Shown here piece by piece: positions 1 to 13,157 of a stretch of 64,000 nt of DNA. Below the pieces are notes generated by a model. The model searched no databases and had not been told where the DNA came from. It was given only the letters and a program-made list of their open reading frames with translations. The number at the start of each line of letters is the position of its first letter. Within the stretch, counting starts at the first letter, position 1. The DNA lies in the NCBI GenBank assembly GCA_007026445.1, contig VDMD01000010.1:620001-684000 (forward strand), in the 5' to 3' direction. The DNA is from Schizophyllum amplum (Eukaryota > Basidiomycota > Agaricomycetes > Agaricales > Schizophyllaceae). Made by a program: the position numbers and the translations under genes.

Positions 1-1449
1 GCTGGCACCGCGTACGCGGCCAACGTCAACATCAAGCGCTGCAACGCCTACGAGGGCGGCGTTCCTACTGTACGTCTATCTCCCGACGATGCGGCTGGGG
101 AGATTGGATGCTGAGGTTCAATGTCGCAGCCGACGCAGACGATTTCAAACAGCGCGGTCATTGAGATTGCGGCGGGGCAAACGTATGATGGTGCGTGTTG
201 TTTGAGCTTGTTCAAGTTGAATGAATGGTGTCGACGAGATGGGCGGCTACGGCTAGGTTGACTGTGATGAGATTGTTGGCTAACGACCGGTGAAGGTAGC
301 TGGGCTCGGTACGACCGTGGTTCTGGCGCTTGCAAGTCAGTCCCTCGGTGCTTTCCCTATCGTCGTACTGACCTGCCCGCCAGCGGCCAATCCGAAGGAG
401 GTACGAGGCCGCGTTGTCGCGCTGCGCATTTCCTGATTTATGCATTGGCGTTCAGACTGGGAAGATGCGGGTACGCCTGTTCATTACCTCTCACGCGCCA
501 TGCATCTGACCCAGGCATGCAGTCTTCTACCTGCATGAGGGCGCTACGCGTGAGCATCAGGCGCTTCTTCTGCATAGGTTGTTTGCCTCTTCTGACGCAT
601 GCGCGTACTTAGTGCAGAACGTGATCATCGGTCTGTCTGTTCATGATGTCGATTGTATGGCGCGCCCCCTGACCTGCGTTTCCAGGTGCGAACCAGGCCG
701 AGGGCGTCCGTGCGTATTCAAGACATTTCGAAGTATAAAGCCGCATGACTGACTTCTGAGTTCATAGACTGCACCGGCCGTGAGTGCTGAGTATGTGCGC
801 GAATGGCAGAGCCTCGTGAACTGACCTTTTCGAACAGACTGCAACCTCGAGTTCGTTTGGGTCCGTCCTGGGTTTTTGCGCTCGAGATCTGCTGCTTATT
901 CCATCCGCACAGTTTGAGGATGTCTGCGGTGAGTACGGATACGTAGATGCGTATGAGGCCGAATATCCGAGCTAAATACTGCTTCGGTAGAGGATGCTAT
1001 CTCCATCGTACGTTCCCCGCCATTGTCTTCTTTGTATATCGAGACTAACTGTTCCACCAGAAGGACGATGGTAAGCACTAGTGACCCCGGTCATGATATA
1101 CGGTGCCAACTCGTCACAGCTGCTGGCTCGTACAGCAACATCATTGGAGGTGGCGCATACCACGCTGAGGATAAGGTCGTCCAGCACAACGGCTGCGGCA
1201 CGGTCAACATTATCAACTTTTATGTCGAGTGCGTTCTGTTGATCCACGCACTCGGCGCTCTGAGTCAAGTGACTGATATTTGTGGCACCTTGCAGGGACT
1301 ACGGCAAGCTCTACCGCTCGTGCGGCAACGTACGTGGCGCGTTCATGGGAGATTATCATGACCCTTGATATCCGGTCATTAGTGCTCGTCCCAGTGCAAG
1401 CGCAACGTCTACATCGAGGGCGTGGAGGCCGTTGACGGCGGCACGCTCG
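1..1449 (+). CDS. Pectate lyase family PL3, partial, many small introns
   Basis: Secreted-type Ca-dependent pectate lyase that cleaves polygalacturonate in plant cell walls. Joining about a dozen tiny exons gives a continuous PL3 core: [92 protein letters not shown] and [16 protein letters not shown]. The conserved acidic pair (CEDA), the Lys of DKVVQHNG and the Lys/Arg of GKLYRS, which family knowledge places at the metal/active site, are all present. The first exon visible ends at base 69 and the second begins at 130; the start codon and signal peptide lie left of the window. I cannot find the usual last 40-60 residues after GGTLA (about 1449). An inverted-repeat element begins about 140 bases further on, so the 3' end may be lost or the gene may be a pseudogene. 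Family call is firm; integrity is uncertain. Confidence 0.75.
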
Positions 1450-1590
1450 CTCGTTCGCCGGGGGAACCAAGGGAAGTCGATGTGCTCTGCTCTGTGCCGG
1501 CGTTGGTTTGGCTCTACGTACATATCAGCGCGGAGGAGAGCCTATCGCATCGGTTAGTCAGGTCGTTAACTATATTGGGAGCGAATATGA

Positions 1591-2383
1591 TACACCGCGA
1601 GGGAATCAACCGCCGTCTGACAGCGGATTTCGGGCCCACGACCATCGTCGGTTTGACGCTGGCAGTCTACGTTTCACAATCCGCCGATGGACGTCGTCTG
1701 AGTCCACGGTTTCCCATCGTTCTAGGCCGAGGTTATCCCGTCCTGCCTAGAACCTTGGAGCGGTCGCTACCGGGCTGCTATGCACTGGTCGGTACACAAC
1801 GAACGAACACAACTCGTCACTCATCGAGCCTTGCTACTTGAAGGTCATACATATTGGAGCTAAGATTTACGTACGAAGCACCATGTAGTATACTTAAAAG
1901 GACCAAGACTAATAGCACCAAGCTTCTGCACACTGAGAATCGTGGCGAACACGATGTCAGGCTCGGCTTTGCATCATGCTGCTTCGAGGATTATTGGGCT
2001 TGAATTCCAGTGGTCGAAAGACGTACCATGCCAAACGATGAGACACAGCAACCACGGAGCAAGTGCTGTAGGGGAGAAGACAGAATCGAGGGCGGGCTGA
2101 GGCAGATGAACGGCAGAGACAACCCGTCTTATGAAAATTTCGCGCGACGCGGCACGCAACCAGCACGCAACTGACACCAGTGACAGGCGGACATCCGTTG
2201 GCGGCCGGTCCCGTGACCGTTCGACGGCAGCCAGCGATTTTACATAAGGCTTTCCGCTGTCGGTCGTGGGATTGTAAAACGCAGACTGGCAGCGGTAAAC
2301 CGACGACCGTCGTGGTCAAATCCGACGATAATCGTCGGTCGCAAATTCGCCGTCTGACGGTGGTTGATTCCCTCGCGGTGTAG
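1591..2383. mobile_element. Non-autonomous TIR element (MITE-like), TA-flanked
   Basis: Two diverged inverted copies of about 95-115 bp face each other. The left arm (about 1591-1683) begins TACACCGCGAGGGAATCAAC and the right arm (about 2270-2383) ends with its reverse complement. Arms match over the first 25 bases almost perfectly, then at scattered positions through the rest. Each end carries TA outside CACCGCG, as expected for a Tc1/mariner-type TA target duplication. The roughly 590 bp interior encodes no recognisable transposase. The right arm also holds a short palindrome (CCGACGATAATCGTCGG). I infer a decayed MITE; the superfamily assignment rests only on the TA flanks. Confidence 0.65.
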
Positions 2384-3134
2384 CCTCACCTTAAAAGGTC
2401 ACGATGCCTGATCGTCATGTTCAGCGCGCTGAGCGTAGGTAGGTATCTAAGGGGGAGCAAGGGCAGATGGAGGTTGCGGTGAGCCCTGCCGTTGGCGTGA
2501 CTGGGAGTCACTCGAACAATCGGCACGTGCACTGGAAAATGCCTCCGCCACGTGGCTCAATATTGACTGAGTCGTCATCATGTCCCGATGGTACTTCCTC
2601 ATCTTGCCTCTGACGAAGGATTATTGTACCGGACGCGCGTCCGCACTATTCTATCCGTATGGCTCACTCTTCAAGGACATCTCCGGACTCTACTTAAGCT
2701 GAATCTATAGCCCACGACCCGCCACGACGTATTCACGAAGATTCGTCTGTACCCAGTACAAGATCCTAAGCAAGACACAGCATACCCTACGTCTAGTGGA
2801 CGCGTGGACGCTTCAGTGAATTCTGGGTGAAGGGTCTCGCAAGTCCTTTGAGGTGCCTGAGAACTGGTGCGGTGTTTAGGCATATGCTTGAGCGGGCGTG
2901 AAGTACTCATCGGCTCCAGGTGAACGGTGTCGACTCACGCCAGCAAAACTTCGGGCGGACCACTCGATTCAGACGAGGTACGTGCAATACACACCAGCTG
3001 CACTCCTTGTGCTCACTCAATATAGTGGTGGGACGCCCTCTCCATCTATAGCCGGCTCATACACCGGTGCGTGTTGTGCACTGCAGTCCGGTCGAGCCAC
3101 ACTGACGTGCATGCAGCTCGATGCTTATGAGTTC
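2384..3134. other. Intergenic, upstream of the tuberin gene
   Basis: No coding exon recognised. The large open frame that begins at 2898 runs into the tuberin gene, but its first 79 codons look non-conserved. This stretch therefore most likely holds the tuberin promoter and 5' UTR. No clear TATA box was seen. Confidence 0.4.
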
Positions 3135-6100
3135 ATGCCCTCACAAAACTACCAAGATGTCGAGTCCCCGAGTAGGTTCCGCCCTCGCGCCAACACCGCG
3201 TCCTTCCTGGGATGGCGGCCTCGTCGACCGGACTCGAACACCTCTCCGAGTCAGTCGACATCCCCAGCGTCCCATCCACCACCGATGATCTCCAATCCAC
3301 TCTCCGCGCAGGAGCTCATAGATGCACTCATGCCACCGGCGGTTCCCAGCCTTGCATACGCTCGCGCGCTAGCCAGTGCTCTAACACTCATGTCCCCTCT
3401 TCCATCCCACGACACCCTCATGCCGATCGTAGGCACCCTATGCTCTCCCGACAGTCCTATAGCATTCCAAGCCGCAGGATTTGACATTCTCGCCTCCTTC
3501 ATGGAAAGTGCGCTTCCGAGTCTCACTACATCCACCAGGCTCGCCTACTTCTCGCTCTTTGTCTGCAGCAAAGCGGCCTGGCACGTCGATCTCTGGGAAC
3601 CCAGGTTCAAGGCGCTCCGGTTGCTCACCAAGGAGGGCGCAGAAGTTGTCGGGATTGAGATCGAACTACTTTCTATTCTGAAGTCGTGGATTCGGGGCGC
3701 CTTCGAAGGTTTGATAGACTCCGGACCTGCAGACAAAGCAGATATATCTACCCGTGAACGTAGCCTCAACATCTTATCGACCTTCCTCACGCGCGTAGTT
3801 GAGAAGCCGCACTTTGTGTCGCGCATCCCAGACCAGGAGATCACGGGAATTCTTCGCTTCTATGCCAGTCTGGTGGACGCCGCTGCTGTAGTGTCTTTCA
3901 CAGATCCACCGTCACCGCCTCCTACCTCCCCACCCCCACCGTCAGAGTCGCCGTCACGCTTTGGCTATACTCATCGACGCAGCCCCTCCTCACTGTCGAC
4001 ACCATCTCTCATGGCATTGACGGAACCCTCCAGACGAGCTCCAGAGGTCGCGATCATGCTTTACCTGTCGCACCTCACCGCACAGGTGAAGACACTACGG
4101 GCGAGGCAATTGGGGGAGATCCTGCCGGTTTTGTTCCGCGCACTGGCCTTCAGTGCGGGCCCACTACCCCGCCTCAGCGTCGCCCAAACATCGGCGCGAA
4201 TGCCCACGACCGAAGGAAAAATTGCCGCCGTGGTCATGCAGCTCTTGCAGGGCCCACATGCCCGCGCATGCATGCGACTCCTCTCGCAATTGATGTATCC
4301 GCCCAGCACGTCACCTATCCACGACTACGCATCTGCGAGTGATATGGACATGGACACGGAATGCACGCCGAGCGACGACCATCCGCGTACGATGCAGACG
4401 TCGCTAGGTGCGTACCGCGCGCTGCGCACCCATGTGCGGCAGGCTTTGTCGTCGCGTATCGCTCGGACTCTCATCGCAAGAGAGAGCTCCGTCGGATATT
4501 CGCATTCGGGCGCACCGGGACACATCGAAGTGCATCAGGATCTACTCGAGCGTGCTTGGCCGCGGGAGGATGTACTGGCTGCAGGCACAGGGAGCGGCTG
4601 GGACGCGGAGAGACTGGGCCAGATTCTCCCCACTGCGATCGAGCGTTGGGTCGAGTTCTGGGTAGATGGCGACCATGCACAGCAGGACGTAGTGAGGAAA
4701 GGGAAAGAGAGGATATTGGAAGAGGCGGCGGGAATGATTCGGGACATATTTCAGGAGTTGGAGACCAGAGATCCATCGGACGCGCAGCTCGAGGACGATG
4801 AGGCCGAAGCGGTGGGGCAGAGTATGCTCAAGCTGGCAAGCTACGTTCTTCATCTGAGGTCAGAGCTTTCGCCACGTCCGTCCGTATGCTTCTGACGCGA
4901 AAATCAAAACAGGAACCCGGACGGCACTCCCTTCCTGCTGTCCAAGGCGCATTCAACAGCAGCTCCGAACGACCTGTTGCGAAATCTTGCCGCGCTGCTG
5001 GGACGGAACCCTGGCACGACCCTCTATCCATCGCTCTCGACAATCCAACTATCTATCGCGGACCACCTCACGGATGACGAGACTGCGCAGCTGCCGCCCG
5101 AGATGCTTCACCAGCATGACCTATATCCTACCTCACCCGACTGGCTGTCTAATTGGCAGACTCTGTTGGCCAACTCGGCCCTCATTGGCCCGCAGCGTCC
5201 CAACACGAAAGCGGCCGTTATGGACGCGCTGTTGGCTGTCTACGACAGCATCCGCGACATGCCCGTCTATCGACGCCCACTGGCCGATCACGTGCTGGAG
5301 TTCTGTGCGCGATGGGACTCCGCCGATGTCGAGGGCACATCGGAAGGCGATGACTGCGATGCTCTGTGGGTCATCATGGGTGACGAGGTCGTCTTCAGGA
5401 CTGTGGAGGGCCAGGTTGCGGGTGAAGACGAAGCACCGATCGAACGATACCTCGAGGTGCTTATGGCGATCGCTCGGCAAGCGGATGCGGACGACGCAGA
5501 CGACGACACAGCCTCGCTCGCAGCCGGTGAACAAAGTCCATCACCCAGCCTGCCGCATTCGGCGTCGCTAAGTGCGACTCCGATGCCCACTATGTCACGC
5601 CAGCATAGCGATTTTCAGAGTCCTACGAGGGAACGCGAGGTCGGCATCATGTCGCTCCTGACATCGCTCACCTCGAGCTCCGCGTCGCGGTCGCAATCCG
5701 TCCAGCAGCGAGCCACAGAGGAGCAGACCACTGAGGCTCCTTCGGAAACGTTGCCATCTACGCCGGTCGCTTTGGTTCCGCGCGTCGCAGGCGCGGTCAC
5801 CGCGCTGATCAGGATATTCAGCCAGCTCGCATTCACCTCGCTCACCCTCGTTCATGCGCATCTGGAGCTCGCAATCCGCATATTCAAGTACATGGTGGAC
5901 CTCCTCGACCACTCGGCGAAGGCGCGGAGAGCTCGTCTGTGTGTTCTGCAATTCCTGATGCGTCTGCGCGCAGATCGAAATCACCAGCTATATTACAGCG
6001 ACCGCGGGTTTGATATCGATGGCCACCAGTCGACGCTAGCGTCGCTCATCGAGCGTCGCACACCCTCCGAACCTGGCGGGGAAACGCCGACCAATGAACC

Positions 6101-8610
6101 CAATAATCGACCCACGCCCCCAGACCTTCGAGGTTGATACAACGCGATGGTCGGCGCACGTCACGAGCAGCGCGGGGCGGAAGTGTTGCATCGGGCTCCA
6201 CTGCTAGTCGCAGTCGCTCAAGAGTGCCGCAAACAGTGCAGACAACAACACCCTCAAAGCCACGACCGATCCTATGGACGTCGTCGGATACGCTGCCCTT
6301 TTCCGTGGCAGAGTCAGACATGCCGAGCGAAGGACTCATATGCTACGATCCATCGACACCGGGCAGTCGGGCGGTACTGCCCACGTCCTACTACCTCAAG
6401 GCCGTCCTCGCCATCATCACGGGTGAACGGGACTGGGAGGTGCTATCATATGTGCTGTGTCATTTGCCCGCGCAGCTCGCCAACAAACATATGTTCTGTG
6501 GGCCGAACTCGCGTGCGCTCATGTCACAGATCCTGAATGCGGTCGGCCCGCAGATTATGGGCGACACCTTCGCCTCTGGGGTTGACCGATGGCAGACCAG
6601 ATTGAAGGCGCGCGATGCACAGGGCCTTGTGTATCACACGCTGTCCGTACTCGTCAGCTATCGACGCTGTTTTGACACGCAGCAGCGGAACGCGCTCGTG
6701 GAGCTGTTCATGGCCGGCCTCGACGGACGACAGCCTGCGACGATAAAGTGCTGCCTGCACGCGCTCTCGCTTTCCGCGTTTGATCTGCAGCAGTCGATGG
6801 CAAAGTACATGACGAGCATCCTCACGAAGCTGTCGCAGATTATGACAAACCCGGACATGGCCGTGCACATTCTCGGATTCTTGGCGCTCGCAGGGTCGAT
6901 TCCGCCGCTGTACGCAAACTTCACGGAGGGCGACTTCAAGCTTGTCTTTGGAGTCGCGCTGCAGTACCTGCAGCACTACAATCGGGAGGGCGCGTCACCG
7001 ACGATGTCGTGGGCGCTCAGCCAGTTCGTGCGCGTCCTGTCCTATCGCATTGTGTACGTGTGGTTCCTAGCCGTGCGGTTGCAGGATCGACGCGCCCACA
7101 TACCCTACATCACCCGTCAGCTGCTGCTTGCGAATGAGGGGCGGGAGACCGTGGACGATGCGACGGAGGTCTGCTTCGACTGGCTCGCGAGATATACGTA
7201 CGCGACCGCGGACCCGCGGCCAGCGCACTCACTGCTGTCGGACATCGTGCTTAGCCCCACAAATGCGGAGGGGGCGCAGGAGGCGGCTGTGGACCAGAAG
7301 ACGTGGGTGTTGGGCAACTCTGTCATCACCGTGCGGACGCTCGTTCGTGTGGGGTGGGTGGAGGTCCTGGCGCGTCGGCCGTCGGGGCTGACGAGGTTTC
7401 TGTGCCGTATCGAGAATGCGCCCATGGTGGGACCGGGCGACGTGCATCCCGATATGATCACCAGTCCTGCCGCGCTGCTCATGGAGCGTGGGCCGTCTGT
7501 GCCAGAAAACCCTGTGCCGTCCGACGAAGGAGGTGCATCCTGCTTGCGGCGTCTGCAGGTGCGTCCGGAACACACTCATTGTCGTTGTGGGCTGACTCAT
7601 CGACTCAGGAGAGTGCCGTGGACGATATCATAGCTCCGCCCACGCATGAGGGGATAGAGGAAGCACCTGTCCCGGATCCTATCACAGGCTATGTCTGGAG
7701 CAAGACTGCCCCCTCACAGCGTCGCAAGGATGTGGCCATCTTGCCCTCTTTCTTCGCCCTGCAGATGTCGCCCTACCCAACTCCCTCGACCATCCGACCC
7801 GCGCATGATCAGAAGCAACTCGACAGGCTGTTCAGCAATTTGGACCGAATGCCCGTTATCGATACCCACAAAGTCGGGATCATGTACGTTGCGCCGGGAC
7901 AGACGGAGGAAACAGAGATCCTTCGGAACTCTCATGGATCGCCCGCATACACACGATTCCTCGAAGGTTTGGGTCGTCTCATTGATCTGCGTGGTCAAGT
8001 GGATGTGTACGCAGGCGGCCTCGATCCAGGCGAGGACGGCGAATACGCGTACGCTTGGTGGGACGACATAGGCCAGATTCTGTACCACGCTGCGACGATG
8101 ATGCCAAACAAGGCGCACGACCCGCAGTGCAACGACAAGAAGCGGCACATCGGCAACGACTACGTGCGGATCGTGTGGAACGACTCGGGCGCGGTGTACC
8201 GCTTCGACACGCTCTCTACGCAGTTCCAGTTTGTCAACATCATCATCGAGCCACACTCCTTTGGGGGCATCGCCGCCTTCTCCAACAACGTGCACGAAAA
8301 CGAATACTTCAAGGTGACCGCGCAGCGTGGGCCGGGCATGCCTGAGTTCGCGCCAATCGGCGACTTCAAGCTCATATCTGCCGAAAACCTCCCGCTGCTC
8401 GTGCGGCAGCTGAGCCTGCTCGCGGACTGGTTCGCGTCGGTGTTCAAGGAGACCAACAACGATACGGAGCGCAAGGAAATGCGGACGAACTGGCAGAATC
8501 GTCTGCAGCGCATCCGGATGTTCAAGAACTCGCTGGGTCCAGCGCCAGCCTCGGCTGACGGGTCGCTGGGAGAGGAGGAGCAGTTCCGTGATTTTACTGC
8601 CGCTTTCTAG
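3135..8610 (+). CDS. TSC2: Tuberin (TSC2) homologue, Rheb GTPase-activating protein
   Basis: With hamartin, tuberin turns off the small GTPase Rheb and so restrains TORC1. The model is join(3135..4858, 4913..6028, 6124..7558, 7609..8610), 1758 aa, close to metazoan tuberin in length. Start is the Met of MPSQNYQDVESP; the open frame extends further 5' but with unconvincing residues. The N-terminal two-thirds is helical, HEAT-like tuberin sequence with Ser/Pro-rich insertions. The Rap/Rheb-GAP domain lies at about residues 1490-1720, with MPVIDTHKVGIMYV, a WWDDIGQILYHAATMMP helix and HIGNDYVRIVWNDSG, whose Asn is the expected catalytic asparagine thumb, then FNNVHENEYFKVTAQRG. The second intron sits in a disordered linker; donors at 6029 or 6041 with the acceptor at 6123 keep frame, as does a 38 nt alternative ending at 6170. 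No TSC1 gene is in this window. Confidence 0.92.
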
Positions 8611-9146
8611 TTTCCGATTATAAGGGCTGACTTTGCTGGGACTCTTTTGTGTATGTGTGTAAAGTACTTATCTGTCTTCATATCTGGCTAGTTCCCTGGA
8701 GCAACATACTTACATTCTTTTGTGGGCAAATGGGCTGATGCCTCGAAGGACGCGTAGTCTTCGTCAGACCGTGACGGTAGAGCACGCCGACGTTGGGTAT
8801 GCGACTGTGGTCGGGTTCATAGTTTTTAATCGCCCTCCGAAGGCAATTGGCGCCTTCGCAACGGGGAAACCAAAACAAGAGCATACATACGTCTCGCGCC
8901 ACGCGTGGAAGTTCGGACTTCGCAGAGGTGATCGGGTATGACACCTGAATTCGATATTTGAAATCGACTGCCCTTGTTCTTGATCCAGCAACTCCTTTCA
9001 CACCAGCACAGTCGCAGGCGGTGTCGTCTTGCTGCGCCCGCGACGTGCAACTGAAGTCCCCACATATCCACTTTGTCTTTCGAAAAAGCCAAGATTTCGC
9101 TACATCCCGATTCCTCATTGCTACTGACGCCGCCAGCTGTGATGCC
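8611..9146. other. Intergenic between TSC2 and the helicase gene
   Basis: Holds the tuberin 3' UTR and the helicase promoter/5' UTR. No exon, RNA gene or repeat recognised. Confidence 0.4.
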
Positions 9147-12100
9147 ATGAACTACACACACCCCTACCCCTCTATCTACGTGCCACCTTCTTCTAACCCA
9201 AATTCAGCGCCATATCCTGGATTTCCGCCACCTGGACTCTCTCACCCTGGAGCGCTCTATGTAGCATATCCAGGGGGGCCTCCAAATTTGCACGTCCACC
9301 CCGTACACAATGGGTATACATATCCCCCCTCGCCTATGAATGGCGCATATCACTATCCCACTCCGCAGGCGTCACCGACGACGCCGCAAGCGCCGTCAAC
9401 CAACGTAACGTGCGTGCTCACAGTCCCTCGACAACTGGTCTTCGCTGACAGAGGGATCTCAGGCGCCCACCACCTATCGATATTCATGAATTTTGGAAGG
9501 GAAGACTAGCTCCCTTTCCAGGGTACACCTCTCGCCCAGACCTTCTTGGGAGACCCGAGTCCAACGCCGCAACCATCACACGACCAGCAGTGTCTCCTCT
9601 GACACCGCCCCCTTCCTCTTCTTCGCTTCTCCAAGTATCACCAACAACAAGCACTATCTCCGAGATCGACAGCCCTGTATCTGCGTCACCAAAGAAACCG
9701 CACAAGCTTGATAGATATGTGAGTTGCATGGTCAAGTCTCACAGCATCGCACTCATCCTCGTCAGGCCGATGCCTATGTACCCGAATATCTGCGGAAAAT
9801 ACAAAAACAACCTCATAAACTAACACCATTCCCTGCGACCCAAGACTTTCCTCCTCGTACTTATATCCAATCCTTCTTACCCTCTGTCTTGGTTGACAAC
9901 CTATGTGCGCCGCGCGCGAAAACCCTTTTGGCCGACACGCCCCCGACGACTGAATCATCCCATATCAGTCTTGAAGGATACCATGCCCATTGGAAGGCGG
10001 TCCTGGGATGGGAGCTGGATACTCTGGCCAAGGACAAGCAAGAGGTCACGCTGTGGCAGCTCCCGATCTCTGTCGCAAACTGGATCAACGCTGAGTTTCG
10101 CCTCGACGTCCCGCACATACGCGAGAGCTATCCCCGACTTGAGCTTGGTGATCTCGTGCACATGCGGGAGGTGGTTAAGGACCAGAAGGTGGGGAGCGGT
10201 GTGGCCTTTGAGGGGCGCATTGTGGCTTTGCGCAAGCGCGAGGGGTTCGTGCGTACGTCGTCAATTGATATGCCCTCTCCGTGTCCCACTGACGGTCGAC
10301 AGACTTGTGCTGCCCGGCACTCAAACGGTATATTCAGACCCATATCAGGCCGACACACTCAACAGCCATGATGGAGGGGTCTCCGGCCTTCGGTCCGCTG
10401 GATGAACTGGGTTTATATTTCAACGTATCCTTCATCATCAACGCCCGCCCGCTGTTCTTAATGGAGGCTGCAGCGGACACCTTCGCAAATGAACTTGCGC
10501 TTCCGGAGAGCAAGTGGCCAAACTTTGCGCGGCGGTGGCTGTTCCCGGAACCCACCGATTTGAGCTCGACGTGCTCGATATCGTTTCCTCTGCCGAAGAC
10601 CATCGAGGTGGAGGATTATATTGACCAGGGTCTGAATGAGGAGCAGAAGGTCAGTGGTACATGCAACCGCCCGGTGAAGGATGCTTATCCTCATCTAGCT
10701 GGCGGCCGTGTCTATCTCCACGCAGCAGTTCTCTGTGCCGTATCTGATCAGTGGGCCACCTGGCACCGGGAAGACGAGGACGCTAGTCGAGTGCGTTCTG
10801 CAGATATTGCGACTTCAGCCGGAAGCATGCATCTTGCTGTGTGCGCCGTCGAACCCTGCCACCGACACGCTCGTCCTCCGGTTGAGGCACTTCCTCAAGC
10901 CCAGTGAGATGTTGCGCTTGAACGATCAGCATCGAACGTTTGCAGAGGTGCCTGTCGAAATATTCTCGTACTGCAGTAAGCAGTGTACCTTCATCCGTTA
11001 TCTCAATTCTGACGCTTATGTCAGGGATCGAGGACGAGAAGTACACCACTCGATGCATGACAACAGAAAGCTGCTGAATTATATCTAGATTCGCGGTTCC
11101 GCCGTGGCCGGAGCTCATGAAATTTAGAGTGGTGGTGACGACGTGCTACGATGGCAGCATTCTTGTCAACGCGCAGTGCACAAACACGGCGCTGGCGCAG
11201 CTGGAGCAGTACGTGATGTCTGCGCTGCACCCTAGGCGCGATACCAGCGCGCGCGGTGTGGTCCCGCACTGGACACATCTGCTCATCGATGAGGTGCGTA
11301 GATCTGAGTGTGAGTGATCGCGCTGACGTGGTACGCAGGCGGCGCAAGGATCTGAACCGGAGCTTCTGATTCCTATGTCGGTCGTGGTGCCAAGGCAGCA
11401 GGACTATCCGGACTTCAAGCCAGAGTCTAACTTCTTGTTCACGCCGCAGTTGGTCCTGTGCGGCGATGCGAATCAGCGTGCGTTTCGTTTCATTCTGATG
11501 TTGTTCAAGGAAGGTGACTCATGGAACAGTCGGCCCCATTGTTGCCTCGTCTCGGGCGCGCTCGTCCGAGCTGGACGTCTCTTTGCTGGAGCGGCTTTTC
11601 CAGCGAGCATTGTACGCAGAACATCCGCAGTCGCGTGGTAAGGCGGTAGACAGTGCAACACCGCGGGAGGAGTTTGTGCCCTTTGTCAATTTGGTGAAGG
11701 TATGCATGCGCCGACACCCGTCTTTAGAGATGCTGGGAGTGACGAGGATGTTGCAGAACTATCGGAGCCACCCTGTGATACTGATGCCGCCATCGGCGAT
11801 CATATACAATGACACCCTTGAGCCCTGCGCGAAGAACGGCGCGGTTGCTTGGGCGGGGCTCCCAAAGCGGGATATTCCCCTGGTGTTCATCGGGCACGAG
11901 GGCGATGAGGACTGTATCGACGAGGTGCTTGCACTTGTTTAATCGCGGGAAGAGATGCAGCTCTGATCATCCAACTTGCAGAGATCCTCCTGGTTCAACT
12001 CTGGCGACATTCAGCACGTCGTCGATACTGTCAAGTCTCTCATGGCGGATTCGGTGCGGAGCACACCCCCTTTGCAACAGAAAGACATTGGCGTGATGGC

Positions 12101-12853
12101 ACCTTGGAGAGAACAGGTCTGGAAGCTGCGCGAACGGTGAGCATGTCATACCTACCGGTCACGCCACGGGTTCTAACGTTCTGCTCTCCCTAAGGTTGCG
12201 GAAGGAGAATCTGCATGCGGTGGATGTGGGAACTGTCGAGGTAGTGTACCCTCCGCTGCCGAAGGTTGTGGCTGAAGCTCACTCATCTATCGCAGGATTA
12301 TCAAGGGCGAGAGAGTCGTGTCGTGATTATATCATGTGTGCGCTCTCGTGCGCGCTTTCTCGCGGAAGATCTCAAGAAGGCGCTTGGCTTGGTGTTCGAG
12401 CGCAAGAGGTCAGTCCCACTCATACAACCGGTTTGGAGGAGTGGTGCTGATGGGTTCTTCGGCAGGATGAACGTCGCGCTCACACGCGCGAAGGAGCTGT
12501 TGGTGGTAGTGGGGAACGGGAATCTGCTCAGGCGCGACCCGTACTGGAAGAGCTTCTTGCAATTCACGCAACGTCACGACTTGTGCGTACATCTGGCCAT
12601 CTATGCACCACCACTCATCTTGCAACGCAGGTATATGGGGCCGAGGCTGGACCTGGAGGTTGACGGTAATTACATATCGAGGCTGGAGTAAGCGTGTTCT
12701 GGTTCCGGCTTTCGGGCTACATGGGCTAATTGGTGTTTCAGGTCGGAGTACTTTGATGGGGATGAGGTGGATGAGGATGTCCGTGGCTTGAGGATGGCCG
12801 GATCGCTGGCGAGGGAGGTTTTGAGGGAGGAGGACAAGGATTTAGCGGGATGA
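9147..12853 (+). CDS. SF1 RNA helicase of the MOV10/SDE3 (Upf1-like) family
   Basis: ATP-dependent 5'-3' RNA helicase of the type linked to RNA silencing and transposon control. The model has 15 exons and 994 aa: 9147..9409, 9463..9718, 9766..10252, 10303..10649, 10699..10975, 11025..11040, 11089..11293, 11339..11477, 11530..11924, 11982..12136, 12195..12240, 12296..12408, 12466..12582, 12631..12687, 12742..12853. All junctions are GT-AG and in phase; one exon is only 16 nt. Helicase motifs in order are [11 protein letters not shown] (I), CAPSNPATD (Ia), HLLIDEAAQGSEPE (II), LVLCGDANQLGP (III), LQNYRSHP (IV), DYQGRESRVVIISCVRS (V) and MNVALTRAKELLVVVGN (VI). The N-terminus (about 170 aa) is Pro/Tyr-rich and disordered. 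DEAA rather than DEAG in motif II is within family variation. A role in silencing is inference from family. Confidence 0.9.
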
Positions 12854-13157
12854 GATGTGTGGAATGATGCATCGCGTACATCAGTATGTGTAGTGATACA
12901 CAGGCTGAGGGGATGTTACCGATAAGTACTGAGGAAGTATACGCCGCGCAACGGCACGGTCTGAGGGCAAACTCTCTCTCAGGCTGGAAATCCGAACATC
13001 GTCGGGACTCGGACCGAATCCCGCCTAATCCCGCTTGAGTCACGACATCAGGTGACCGCGTTGACGCTTCCGACTTTTGGATTAGGCTTGTCTTTTCCCG
13101 CCTTCACCACGCGTCGTCCCGATTGCCAGGCTTTGCGCCGCCTGAAGATCGCTCAAG
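12854..13157. other. Short intergenic between helicase and resolvase genes
   Basis: About 300 bases with no recognised exon; presumably the helicase terminator and the resolvase promoter. No TATA box or repeat stood out. Confidence 0.35.

Noticed and set aside
10370..10430. Apparent frameshift in the MOV10-type helicase
   Set aside because: Using the consensus donor C|GTACGT at 10253 restores frame through LYFNVSFIINARPLF, so no frameshift is needed.
11701..11731. 31 nt candidate intron in the helicase gene (gtatgc...ttag)
   Set aside because: The sequence is open in the correct frame and reads HPSLEMLGVTRMLQNYRSHP, a plausible motif IV lead-in; 31 nt is also too short for a typical intron.
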